DNA of 64,000 nucleotides from the NCBI GenBank assembly GCA_021793155.1, contig JAJYTF010000006.1:1-64000 (forward strand), given 5' to 3'. How positions within the stretch are numbered: the stretch's first letter is position 1; each line of letters starts with the position of its first letter. Shown here piece by piece: positions 10,909-21,769 of the stretch. Position numbers and translations under genes: made by a program. Under the pieces are notes generated by a model. That model did no database searches. It was given only the letters and a program-made list of their open reading frames with translations, and was not told the origin of the DNA. The stretch comes from Pseudomonadota bacterium (GTDB taxonomy: Bacteria > Pseudomonadota > Alphaproteobacteria > Rhodospirillales > Magnetospirillaceae).

Positions 10909-11802
10909 CTAGCTACCCCCTGCTTCCGCGATCTTTTTCAGCAGGAAGTCGCGGAACACGGCGATGCGTTTGGAATGGCGCAGTTCCTCGGGATAGACGA
11001 AAAATGCCTCGATCGCCGGGCCGTGGAGTTCGGGCAGGATCTCGACCAGGGTTTTGACTTGGCGCGAGAAATAGTTGGGCAGCGCCGCAATTCCCAATCC
11101 ACTCTGCACCGCTAGGAAGATGCCGTAGATATTGTTGATCTTGAGCACCGGCCGCCGCGAGACGTCGGTCCGTGAACCAGCGTTGAGCAGCCAATTGACG
11201 TTTCCTGCCGGCGGCTTGGCGTCTTCACCGTAGACGATCAGGCGGTGGTCATCCAGGTCTTCGACGGTTTTCGGTTCGCCGAACCGGCTCAGATAATCGG
11301 GCGCGGCATAGATGTTGAATTGAAGGTTCATCAGGTGGCGCTGCACCAGATCGGGCTGGCGCGGCGGCGACATGCGGATCGCCACATCGGCCTGGCGCAT
11401 GGCCAGATCCAGTTCCCCGTCATCGAGAATGATCGACACCTGGATATCCGGGTAGAGTTCGATGAACTCGCGCAGATAGGGCGTCAGCCAAAGGGTGCCG
11501 AAGGCCACCGTGGTGGTGACCTTCAATGGCCCTTGAGGCCGCTCGCGGCTCTCGGAAATCTGAGCTTCGGTCATCGCCAGCTTGGCGAACACGTCACGCG
11601 CCGTACGGAACAGGACTTCGCCCTGCTCAGTGAGGATCAGCCCCCGGGCGTGGCGGTGAAACAGCGGCACGTCGAGGCTTTCCTCGAGCGCGCTGATCTG
11701 CCGACTAACCGCGGACTGGCTGAGATTGAGCGTTTCTCCCGCGTGGGTGAAGCTCCCCGCCTCGGCGACGGCGTGGAACACCCGCAGCTTGTCCCAATCC
11801 AT
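10909..11802 (-). CDS. LysR-family transcriptional regulator
   Basis: A 297-residue regulator with an N-terminal winged helix-turn-helix (LRVFHAVAEAGSFTHAGETL, then SQSAVSRQISALEESLDVPLF) and a type 2 periplasmic-binding-like effector domain. It starts 66 bp after the trxB stop on the same strand, so it may be co-transcribed with thioredoxin reductase and possibly the peroxiredoxin. That context suggests a redox role but does not prove one. The effector domain has no conspicuous OxyR-type cysteine pair, so it should not be called OxyR. Confidence 0.88.
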   Translation of the reverse strand: MDWDKLRVFHAVAEAGSFTHAGETLNLSQSAVSRQISALEESLDVPLFHRHARGLILTEQGEVLFRTARDVFAKLAMTEAQISESRERPQGPLKVTTTVAFGTLWLTPYLREFIELYPDIQVSIILDDGELDLAMRQADVAIRMSPPRQPDLVQRHLMNLQFNIYAAPDYLSRFGEPKTVEDLDDHRLIVYGEDAKPPAGNVNWLLNAGSRTDVSRRPVLKINNIYGIFLAVQSGLGIAALPNYFSRQVKTLVEILPELHGPAIEAFFVYPEELRHSKRIAVFRDFLLKKIAEAGGS

Positions 11803-11868
11803 AAACGTTCCCTGGCCCGTATTGCCCCCCCGCCAGGTTTCCCTCGGACCGGCGAAGATTTCCGTCGA

Positions 11869-13607
<1,739 letters not shown>

Positions 13608-13719
13608 CATATGGCTCCTGTTGGAATGCGATTGGCGATACGCGACGAACGATCGAGATTTAAGCCGCGATGGCCGGCGGCACAAGTTGCAATAATTTTA
13701 AACGTGTGTCCACACAGCA

Positions 13720-13739
13720 GATAAATAACGATATTTATC
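13720..13739. promoter_or_regulatory. AT-rich inverted repeat in the peroxiredoxin/Lrp intergenic region
   Basis: GATAAATA-ACGA-TATTTATC is a perfect 8-bp inverted repeat with a four-base spacer in an otherwise GC-rich genome. It lies 113 bases upstream of the peroxiredoxin start and 182 upstream of the Lrp start. The binding protein is unknown. Confidence 0.4.
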
Positions 13740-13867
13740 AATTGCCACATATTTTTCAAGGGCAATCCCCGGCGCCCCGCGACGGCATGCGGCAACGGGC
13801 GCGCCATCGACGCGGGGTGGAGGCGGGGCCAATGGTGACGGAGATTGGGGGTTGGCGGACTCGCGGC

Positions 13868-13896
13868 TGCTCTGTAATATAATTTCTTGAGAGCAG
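13868..13896 (+). promoter_or_regulatory. Lrp gene -10 element inside an inverted repeat
   Basis: A consensus TATAAT (13878-13883) lies between the arms CTGCTCT (13868-13874) and AGAGCAG (13890-13896). The start codon is 38 bases after the -10. No good -35 is visible at the right distance. The arrangement suggests a repressor site over the promoter, perhaps for Lrp autoregulation. Confidence 0.45.
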
Positions 13897-13920
13897 GGGG
13901 TTTTTGGAGTCCTACACCAA

Positions 13921-14430
13921 ATGCAGCGGGTCAAGCTCGACCGCATCGACCGGCGTATCCTGCACGATTTGCAGAACGACGGCCGGATGACCAATGTCGA
14001 TTTGGCCCGTCGGGCCGGCATTTCGGCACCACCATGCCTACGGCGCGTGCGCGCGCTGGAAGAGGCCGGCTACATTCGCGGGTATCATGCCAATGTCGAC
14101 GCTGTGGCGTTGGGCTACAACGTGACCGTTTTCGCCCATGTCGGGCTGAACAGCCAGGCCGAGGCCGATCTCAAGGCCTTCGAGGGGTTGGTGCAGGGCT
14201 GGCCGGAAGTGCGCGAATGCCACATGCTGGCCGGCGAGACTGACTTTTTGTTGAAGGTGGTGGCCGAGGACTGGGATGCCTATCAGCGCTTCCTGACCAC
14301 CAAGCTGACCGCGGCCCCCAACATCAGCCATGTGAAGTCGGCCTTGGCCATTCGCACGTCGAAGCTGCAGCCGGGCGTCCCCATCGCGCTGGACGAGGAT
14401 GGCATCACGGAGGATCGGGCCGAAGGCTAG
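13921..14430 (+). CDS. Lrp/AsnC-family transcriptional regulator
   Basis: This 169-residue DNA-binding protein has an N-terminal helix-turn-helix (LDRIDRRILHDLQNDGRM, then NVDLARRAGISAPPCLRRVRALEEAGYI). A C-terminal RAM/AsnC ligand-binding domain follows (VFAHVGLNSQAEADLKAFEGLV...VRECHMLAGETDFLLKVVAEDW). Such proteins sense amino acids and form octamers. The gene is divergent from the peroxiredoxin gene and converges on purN with one base between. Its ligand and targets are unknown. An inverted repeat surrounds its own -10. Confidence 0.9.
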   Translation: MQRVKLDRIDRRILHDLQNDGRMTNVDLARRAGISAPPCLRRVRALEEAGYIRGYHANVDAVALGYNVTVFAHVGLNSQAEADLKAFEGLVQGWPEVRECHMLAGETDFLLKVVAEDWDAYQRFLTTKLTAAPNISHVKSALAIRTSKLQPGVPIALDEDGITEDRAEG

Positions 14431-14431
14431 A

Positions 14432-15069
14432 TCAGTCCGCCGGGTTCAGCAGGGCTGCGGGATTGCCCGCTGCTCCGTCGATGTGCACCACCCGCCCCTC
14501 CAGCCGCACGCGGCCTTCGCCGATCAGCTTGACGGCCAGGGGATAGATGCGGTGTTCGGCGGCCAGTACCCGTTTGGACAGGCTGTCCTCGTCATCGCCC
14601 TCGAGAACCGGCACGGCGGCCTGAACGATCAACGGACCGTCGTCAAGGTCGGGCGTGACGAAGTGGACGCTGCAGCCGTGCAGCTTGACCCCTGCTTCCA
14701 GCGCCCGCTGGTGGGTGTGCAAGCCCTTGAAGCTGGGCAGCAGTGCCGGATGGATGTTGAGCACCCGGCCGCGCCAGGCTTCGGTGAAGCCCGGGCTGAG
14801 CAGGCGCATGAAACCCGCCAGGCAGACCAATTCCGCTCCGGCGGTCCGAATGGCCTCGTCCAGCGCGGCGTCGAAGGCTTCACGGCTGGGGAAGGCCTTG
14901 TGGTCGATGACCTGGGTGGCGACGCCCGCGCGCTTCGCCCGCTCCAGGCCGAAGGCGTCGGCGACGTTGGAGATCACGCGGACGATCCGAGCCGGAAACC
15001 CGGGACTTGCGCAGGCATCCAACAGCGCCTGAAGGTTGCTGCCGCGCCCCGAGATGAGGACGGCGACCT

Positions 15070-15082
<13 letters not shown>
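14432..15082 (-). CDS. purN: Phosphoribosylglycinamide formyltransferase
   Basis: It transfers a formyl group from 10-formyltetrahydrofolate to GAR in purine synthesis. The protein is about 216 residues, with [16 protein letters not shown] at the N-terminus, the catalytic loop [17 protein letters not shown], and the [13 protein letters not shown] aspartate segment. The open frame continues 70 codons upstream, but the ATG at 15082 gives the family start. It overlaps the end of purM by 13 bases, so the two are translationally linked. Confidence 0.95.
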
Positions 15083-16125
<1,043 letters not shown>

Positions 16126-16261
16126 GCCATTGGTGTTATTGGGCTCGGTAATGGCTTCCTCGCGAGCTTGATCATGCTATGGTACAGCGCGACAATAACC
16201 CGGATAAACCGGGGGGCGCGAAAAGAGTGGGCCGAAGATACTTCATCCGGGACCGTTTTCA

Positions 16262-17389
16262 ATGCCTCATCTCCGTTTGAAGCCGACCGCCGCGGCCTGG
16301 CTGGCTATTTTCGTCGTCACCCTGTTGTTCGTGCCGGCCGCCGCCAGGGCGCAATTGGCCGATACCTACACCGTGCGCGATATCCAGGTCGACACGCGGG
16401 ACCAGAACGTCAACCTGGCCCGCGACCGCGCATTGATGGAAGGCCAGCGCGAGGCCTACCAGACCCTGATGCAGCGTCTGACCGCGCCCGCCGATTGGCC
16501 GCGGTTACCCAAGATTTCGGATGCCGAACTGCAGGATATCGTCATCGATGTCGGCATCGACCAGGAAAAGCGCTCGACGGTGCGCTACCTTGCCACCCTT
16601 TCGGTGCGCTTCAAGCCCGATGCGATCCGTCGGCTGCTGCGCAGCGCCAATATCGCCTATGCCGAATGGCGGGGCCGGCCGGTGGTCGTCCTGCCGGTGC
16701 TGCAGGGCGACAGCGGGCCCGTCCCGGCCGAGGCTCCCAACCCTTGGCGCGACGCCTGGAAGAGCAGCGCCGCCCAGGGCGTGGTGCCGTTCTACGTGCC
16801 TACCGCCGAACAAACCGACGGAACGGTTGCCGCCGCCCAGGCGGCGACCGGCGCGCCCGAGGTGTTGGCATCGCTCGGCCAGAGGTTTAACGCCCAGGAT
16901 CAGGTGATTGCCGTGGCGGTTCCTCAGCGACTGGAAGGCGGCAACGCCAAGCTTGACGTGAGCATCGTCGGCAGCGGCCCGGTCGGGGGACTGCTTTCCG
17001 GCTCGCGCAGCTACGTCGGGGAAGCCGGCGAAACCCTCGATATGCTGTTCAGGCGGGCCGTCGCCGATATCGCCAAGACCGCCAATGACGGATGGAAGAG
17101 CGGCAACCTGCTGCAATATGACCGCTCGGCATCGCTGGCGGTAATGGTGCCGATCAACGGTTTTGAGGACTGGCTGGCGTTGCGCGATAGGCTGACTCGC
17201 TCGACGCCGGTCCGATCCTATGAGGTGGCGGCCTTGTCGAAGAGCGAGGCCGCCCTCGTCCTGCATTATGTCGGCGATCAGCAGCAACTCGAAGCGGTGT
17301 TTGTCCAGAATGGGTTGGCCTTGACCTGGGCGGACGACCATTGGGTGCTGCAGACCGCGGCGGCCAGGCCCAACGCCGGGGTAAGGTGA
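16262..17389 (+). CDS. DUF2066 protein, predicted exported
   Basis: A 375-residue protein with a signal peptide or anchor (AAAWLAIFVVTLLFVPAAARAQ) followed by the DUF2066 region (YTVRDIQVDTRDQNVNLARDRALMEGQREAYQTLMQRL). Function is unknown. Its stop overlaps the GTG start of the phosphatidyltransferase gene by four bases (GTGA), and it heads the cluster DUF2066/phosphatidyltransferase/PerM/HdaA. That order is familiar from other alphaproteobacteria. A role at the envelope is inferred from the signal peptide and membrane-protein neighbours. Confidence 0.8.
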   Translation: MPHLRLKPTAAAWLAIFVVTLLFVPAAARAQLADTYTVRDIQVDTRDQNVNLARDRALMEGQREAYQTLMQRLTAPADWPRLPKISDAELQDIVIDVGIDQEKRSTVRYLATLSVRFKPDAIRRLLRSANIAYAEWRGRPVVVLPVLQGDSGPVPAEAPNPWRDAWKSSAAQGVVPFYVPTAEQTDGTVAAAQAATGAPEVLASLGQRFNAQDQVIAVAVPQRLEGGNAKLDVSIVGSGPVGGLLSGSRSYVGEAGETLDMLFRRAVADIAKTANDGWKSGNLLQYDRSASLAVMVPINGFEDWLALRDRLTRSTPVRSYEVAALSKSEAALVLHYVGDQQQLEAVFVQNGLALTWADDHWVLQTAAARPNAGVR

Positions 17390-17934
17390 GGGCGGCGCGC
17401 TATCTTCCCAATGCGGTCACCCTGCTGCGGCTGGGCTGCGTGCCTGCTACGGTCTGGCTGATTGCCCAAAACCATTTGACCGCCGCCTTCTGGGTATTTC
17501 TCGGGGCTGGCCTCAGCGACGCCGTCGACGGCATTCTGGCCCGCCTGTTGCGGGCCCATTCGGCCTTGGGCAGCTATCTCGACGCCCTGGCCGACAAAGT
17601 GCTTCTTGTGAGCACCTTCATATCGCTGGGGATAAGCGGCCGGGTGTGGGGGTGGCTGGTCGTCCTGGTGGTGTGTCGCGATTTGCTGCTTGTCGGATTC
17701 GCCGCATTCATGCATTTCTCCGGTTTGCAGCGGCGAGTGGCGCCTCTCTTGATCAGCAAGGTCAACACCGTTGCCCAGATCCTGCTGGCGGCGGCGGTCA
17801 TGGGGCATGGTGGCACGGGCCTGTTCCCGAACTGGCTGATCGGACTGCTGTCGTGGGTCGTGGCGGGGACCACGGCGGCCTCGGGTGCCGCTTACGTCGT
17901 GTCGTGGCGGCGGCGGATGGCCGCAGGCCGTTGA
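17386..17934 (+). CDS. CDP-alcohol phosphatidyltransferase family protein
   Basis: An integral membrane enzyme of about 182 residues carrying the exact family signature DxxDGxxARx8GxxxDxxxD (DAVDGILARLLRAHSALG, then SYLDALADK). It transfers a phosphatidyl group from CDP-diacylglycerol to an alcohol. The acceptor (glycerol phosphate, as in PgsA, or another) cannot be told from sequence. The GTG start overlaps the DUF2066 stop as GTGA. A TTG 15 codons upstream opens the frame but lies deep inside the upstream gene. Confidence 0.82.
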   Translation: MRAARYLPNAVTLLRLGCVPATVWLIAQNHLTAAFWVFLGAGLSDAVDGILARLLRAHSALGSYLDALADKVLLVSTFISLGISGRVWGWLVVLVVCRDLLLVGFAAFMHFSGLQRRVAPLLISKVNTVAQILLAAAVMGHGGTGLFPNWLIGLLSWVVAGTTAASGAAYVVSWRRRMAAGR

Positions 17935-17958
17935 ACTGGGGGAACGAAGGGGTAGGCC

Positions 17959-19041
17959 ATGCCGATGTCGAGGGAGGGCAAGCTGCGCTTCTGGCTGATC
18001 GGCCTGGCCGTCTTCCTGCTCCTATTGTATCTGCTGCGCGGCATCCTTCTGCCGTTCGTCGCCGGGATGGCCATCTCCTATTTCCTCGACCCGGTGGCCT
18101 ATCGGCTGGAACGGGCCGGCATGTCGCGCACCATGGCCGCCGTGCTCATCGAATTCGTATTCTTCCTGTTCGTCGGCCTTGCCATCTTTCTGCTGGCTCC
18201 CGTGGTCGAGGACCAGGTGGTGAGCTTCGCCCAGAAGGTGCCCAGCTACGCCCAGCAACTGATGCACCGGGGCGAGCCGCTGTGGCGCAGTGCCAAGACC
18301 TATCTGTCGGCCAAGGATATCGATCGGCTGCGGTCTGCGGCAGGTGAATACGCGGGAACCGTGGTGAGTTGGGTCGGCGCCTTCTTCACCCATCTGCTGA
18401 CGGGTTCGCTGGCGGTGGTCAACCTGCTGTCGCTGATCTTCATCACCCCGGTGGTGACCTTCTACATGCTGCGCGACTGGCACGGCATGACGTCGCGCAT
18501 CGACAATTGGCTGCCCCGGCGTCAAGCCAATACGATCCGGCAGCAACTGGCCGAGATCAATGCCATCCTGTCCGGCTTCGTGCGGGGTCAGGCTCTGGTC
18601 TGCCTGGCTCTGGGGAGCTTCTATGGGCTGGGCTTGACGGCGGTCGGGCTCGACCTCGGCCTGGTGGTCGGCTTTACCGCCGGGCTCATTTCCTTCATCC
18701 CCTATCTCGGCACTATTTCTGGGTTCGTCGTGGGTATCGGCCTGGCCCTGGCGCAGTCGCAGGATTGGTCCCTGGCCGCGATGGTCGCCGGGGTGTTCCT
18801 GGTCGGCAACCTGATCGAGGGCAATGTACTGGCTCCCAAGCTGGTGGGCGAGAAGATCGGCCTGCATCCGGTGTGGGTGATCTTCGCTTTGCTGGCCGGC
18901 GGCGCGCTGTTCGGCTTCCTCGGCGTGCTGTTGGCCCTGCCGGTGGCGGCGGTGGTCGGCGTGCTGGCCCGCTTCTCCCTGTCCCGCTACATGGCAAGCT
19001 CGCTCTATTCGGGGGATACGCCCGAAGGGACCGCGCCCTGA
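17959..19041 (+). CDS. AI-2E family transporter (PerM-like)
   Basis: A polytopic membrane protein of 360 residues with about seven or eight hydrophobic segments. It shows the family regions LLLYLLRGILLPFVAGMAISYFLDP, ITPVVTFYMLRDW and FIPYLGTISGFVVGI. Family members have been linked to export of autoinducer-2 or to ion antiport; the substrate here is unknown. The last codon overlaps the hdaA start by one base (TGATG), so the two are coupled. PerM beside hdaA is a conserved alphaproteobacterial pairing. Confidence 0.85.
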   Translation: MPMSREGKLRFWLIGLAVFLLLLYLLRGILLPFVAGMAISYFLDPVAYRLERAGMSRTMAAVLIEFVFFLFVGLAIFLLAPVVEDQVVSFAQKVPSYAQQLMHRGEPLWRSAKTYLSAKDIDRLRSAAGEYAGTVVSWVGAFFTHLLTGSLAVVNLLSLIFITPVVTFYMLRDWHGMTSRIDNWLPRRQANTIRQQLAEINAILSGFVRGQALVCLALGSFYGLGLTAVGLDLGLVVGFTAGLISFIPYLGTISGFVVGIGLALAQSQDWSLAAMVAGVFLVGNLIEGNVLAPKLVGEKIGLHPVWVIFALLAGGALFGFLGVLLALPVAAVVGVLARFSLSRYMASSLYSGDTPEGTAP

Positions 19042-19721
19042 TGGCCGACCCGACTCAGATTCCTATGGATTTCGGCCATCTTCCGGCATTCTCCGACGCT
19101 GATTTTTTGGCGGCGGCAAGCAATGCCGAGGCGTTGGAATGGGTTCGTCGCTGGCCCGCCTGGCCGGCATTCGCGCTGGCTCTCGCCGGTCCGGCCGGTT
19201 GCGGAAAGACCCATCTCGCCCACATGTTCCGCGACCGCAGCGGTGGTGTGCTTTTGGCGGCGGCTTCGCTGACGGAGGATAATGTGCCGCTGCTGGCCGA
19301 GCACATGGCGGTGGTGGTGGAGGACGCCGACCGCGGCGTCGACGAGGTCGCGCTGTTCCATCTTTACAATCTTCTTCGCGAGACCGGCCGATTCCTCCTG
19401 CTGACCGGGCGGCAGGCGCCGGCCCGTTGGCGCCGGGCCTTGCCCGATTTGCGCTCGCGCCTCGCCGCCATGCCGGTGGCGGCGATCCATGCCCCCGACG
19501 ACGGTCTGCTCGAGGCACTTTTGCTCAAGCTTTTTGTCGATCGGCAGTTGCGCGTCGGCCCCGATGTGTTGTCTTTTATCCTACCACGAATGGAGAGGTC
19601 CTTTGCCGGAGCCCGAGCTCTGGTGGAAGCGATCGACGTCGCCGCCTTGGCCCGCCAACGGCCGGTGACGGTGCCGTTGGTGCGAGCGGTATTGCTAGGG
19701 GAGACTGGACGTGACGGCTGA
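19041..19721 (+). CDS. hdaA: DnaA regulatory inactivator HdaA
   Basis: A DnaA-related AAA+ protein of about 226 residues that, with the beta clamp, promotes hydrolysis of DnaA-bound ATP and limits re-initiation. It has a clamp-binding-like N-terminus (QIPMDFG), the P-loop GPAGCGKTHLAHMF, the Walker B region MAVVVEDADRG, and sensor regions through SFAGARALVEAIDVAAL. It lacks the DNA-binding domain IV of DnaA. The start ATG overlaps the perM stop by one base; a longer open frame upstream is not used. Its 3' end overlaps the CDF gene by 11 bases. Confidence 0.88.
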   Translation: MADPTQIPMDFGHLPAFSDADFLAAASNAEALEWVRRWPAWPAFALALAGPAGCGKTHLAHMFRDRSGGVLLAAASLTEDNVPLLAEHMAVVVEDADRGVDEVALFHLYNLLRETGRFLLLTGRQAPARWRRALPDLRSRLAAMPVAAIHAPDDGLLEALLLKLFVDRQLRVGPDVLSFILPRMERSFAGARALVEAIDVAALARQRPVTVPLVRAVLLGETGRDG

Positions 19722-21096
19722 TACGAGCAAGGAGAGGGTCGCTCTCGGCTCGGTCTTCGCCAGTGCCTTCTTGGCCTTGACCAAGCTGGCGGTGGGCCTG
19801 CTGACCGGCAGCCTCGGCATTCTGTCGGAAGCAGCCCATTCACTGCTGGACCTGGGTGCCGCCGGGCTGACCTATTTCGCGGTCCGCATCAGCGACCGCC
19901 CGGCAGACGATACACATCCCTATGGCCATGGCAAGGTCGAGAGCGTCTCGGCCCTGATCGAGACCGGACTGCTGTTCATCACCTCGTTCTGGATCATCCG
20001 CGAGGCGGTACTCCGCCTGCTCTCCGAGGAGGTGACGGTAGAGACCACCTGGTATTCGGTGGCGGTCATCGTCATGTCCATCATCATCGATTTCAGCCGC
20101 TCGCGGGCCTTGATGAAGGTCGCCAAGGCGACCAGGAGCCAGGCGCTGGAAGCCGATGCGCTGCATTTCAGCTCGGACATCCTGTCCTCGGCGGTCGTGC
20201 TGGTGGGGTTGGGCGCGGTGGCGCTGGGCTACCCGAAAGGCGACGCCATCGCCGCCATCGGGGTTTCCCTTTTCGTCTTCCATGTCGGCTACGGCCTCGG
20301 CAAGCGCACGATCGACGTGCTGGTCGATGCGGCGCCCGAAGGCATCGCCGAGCGGGTCGAGGAAATCGCCCGCGGTGTCGAGGGCGTGGCGCGGGTGCAG
20401 TCGGTCCGCGCCCGGCCGACCGGCAGCACGGTTTTCGTCGAGATCCTGATCCGGGTGAGCCGTGCCATGCCGCTCGACCACGCGCAGGAGGTCTGCGACG
20501 CGGTCGCCGCCGCGGTGACGGCCGAAATCTCCGAGGCCAATCCTTTTGTGAAGGCCGAGCCGCTGGCCCTCGACAACGAGTCGATCGTCGACACGGTCCG
20601 CTTTATCGCCGCCAAGCGCGGCCTTTCCGTCCACGACATCAGCGTACACAGCCTGGACGGGCGCCAGCATGTCGGCTTCGACATCGAGGTCGACGAGGGG
20701 ATGAACATTCGCGAAGCCCATGATGTGGCGAGCGAACTGGAAAAGGCCATTCGGTCCGAACTGGGCGATGACGTCCTGGTCGACACGCACATCGATCCGC
20801 GGCGCTTCTCGGTGGTGGTCGGCCAGCCGGTGGCCGAGCCGACCCGACGGCAGCTGGTGCAGGACATCGCCATCCTGGCCCAAAGCGTCACCGAAGTGTG
20901 TGACGTCCACCGCATCCATGTGCAGCAGGGCGATGAAGGGCTTTACCTGTCGCTGCATTGCCTGTTCGCACCCACCACCTCGGTGCGGGTGGTGCATCAG
21001 GCCACGGTGGCGGTGGAACAGCGCCTGCGCCGCCATCTTGGCCAGGTCGGCCGCGTCGTGGTTCATGCCGAACCGCTGGGCGACGAGGAGGATTAG
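19711..21096 (+). CDS. Cation diffusion facilitator (predicted zinc efflux) with extended C-terminus
   Basis: This 461-residue transporter starts at GTG inside the end of hdaA. The six-helix membrane domain spans roughly residues 10-215. Helix 2 carries HxxxD (SEAAHSLLDL, His43/Asp47) and helix 5 carries HxxxD (ALHFSSD, His152/Asp156). This HD-HD tetrad is typical of zinc-group CDFs. The usual single C-terminal dimerisation domain (about 215-300) is followed by two more regions of similar size and pattern (about 300-375 and 380-461), making the protein roughly 150 residues longer than YiiP. It is not a magnetosome MamB/MamM by any feature I can see. Confidence 0.85.
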   Translation: MTADTSKERVALGSVFASAFLALTKLAVGLLTGSLGILSEAAHSLLDLGAAGLTYFAVRISDRPADDTHPYGHGKVESVSALIETGLLFITSFWIIREAVLRLLSEEVTVETTWYSVAVIVMSIIIDFSRSRALMKVAKATRSQALEADALHFSSDILSSAVVLVGLGAVALGYPKGDAIAAIGVSLFVFHVGYGLGKRTIDVLVDAAPEGIAERVEEIARGVEGVARVQSVRARPTGSTVFVEILIRVSRAMPLDHAQEVCDAVAAAVTAEISEANPFVKAEPLALDNESIVDTVRFIAAKRGLSVHDISVHSLDGRQHVGFDIEVDEGMNIREAHDVASELEKAIRSELGDDVLVDTHIDPRRFSVVVGQPVAEPTRRQLVQDIAILAQSVTEVCDVHRIHVQQGDEGLYLSLHCLFAPTTSVRVVHQATVAVEQRLRRHLGQVGRVVVHAEPLGDEED

Positions 21097-21118
21097 AGCA
21101 GATTTTCTGCGTCATGCC

Positions 21119-21643
21119 TTAATCCGACTCGGCGTCCAGATCGGTCGGGCGGATGAAGTCTTCCAGCCGACAACATCCTGCCCGCATTCCGCGCCAATCG
21201 GCTTCGGTGGAGAGGACCGCCAGGGCGCTGGTGGGGAATTTCTCGTGCAGCCGTTCGGTCGCCCTATCGTCGCCGTGCTCGTCCATCAGATAGGCGGCCA
21301 GTCGGTCGAGGCCCGGGTTATGGCCGAGCAGAAGGGCCGATCCGGCTTCGGCCGGCAACTCGGCCAGGCAGGCGAGCAGCGTCTGGTAGCTGGCCTCGTA
21401 GATCCGCTGGTCGAAGATCACCGAGGCATTGTCGAAGGCGGGGGCGACGAGGGCCAGCGTCTCTTTCGCCCGCTTGGCCGGCGAGCATAATACAACCGCG
21501 GGTTCGATGCCGGCGCGGCGCAGATGCTTGGCCATCAGTTTCGCCGCCTTGCGCCCCCGTTTGGCCAGGGGCCGCTCCGCATCGGGCAGCCCAAGCTCAT
21601 CCCAATTGGATTTGGCATGGCGCAGCAGGTAAAGCAGTCTCAT
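21119..21643 (-). CDS. SixA-like histidine phosphatase
   Basis: A cytoplasmic histidine-phosphatase-fold protein of about 174 residues. It has the catalytic motif LLYLLRHAKSNWD at the N-terminus, the VVLCSPAKRAKET segment, and the second histidine in LLLGHNPGLDRLAAYL. SixA removes phosphate from histidine phosphotransfer domains; the substrate here is unknown. ATG 21643 follows a G-rich stretch and is preferred over the GTG four codons upstream. It lies against the flow between the CDF gene and ppk1. Confidence 0.85.
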   Translation of the reverse strand: MRLLYLLRHAKSNWDELGLPDAERPLAKRGRKAAKLMAKHLRRAGIEPAVVLCSPAKRAKETLALVAPAFDNASVIFDQRIYEASYQTLLACLAELPAEAGSALLLGHNPGLDRLAAYLMDEHGDDRATERLHEKFPTSALAVLSTEADWRGMRAGCCRLEDFIRPTDLDAESD

Positions 21644-21769
21644 GTCAGCCCCCACGCTTAAGCTTCGCCGGGCGGAAATCGATCATCGCCGGCCCCGGCC
21701 ATGACATCCGAGATGCGAGGATATATAAACGTGGTGGGTGCATGCCACGGTTGGCTCGGGAGGAACCGA

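Noticed and set aside
10909-11802. Calling the LysR protein OxyR because of trxB and peroxiredoxin neighbours
   Set aside because: The effector domain shows no clear OxyR redox-cysteine pair; the neighbourhood alone is not enough.
19711-21096. Magnetosome CDF protein (MamB/MamM)
   Set aside because: The HD-HD metal site and the long C-terminus fit a general zinc exporter, and no magnetosome genes are nearby.
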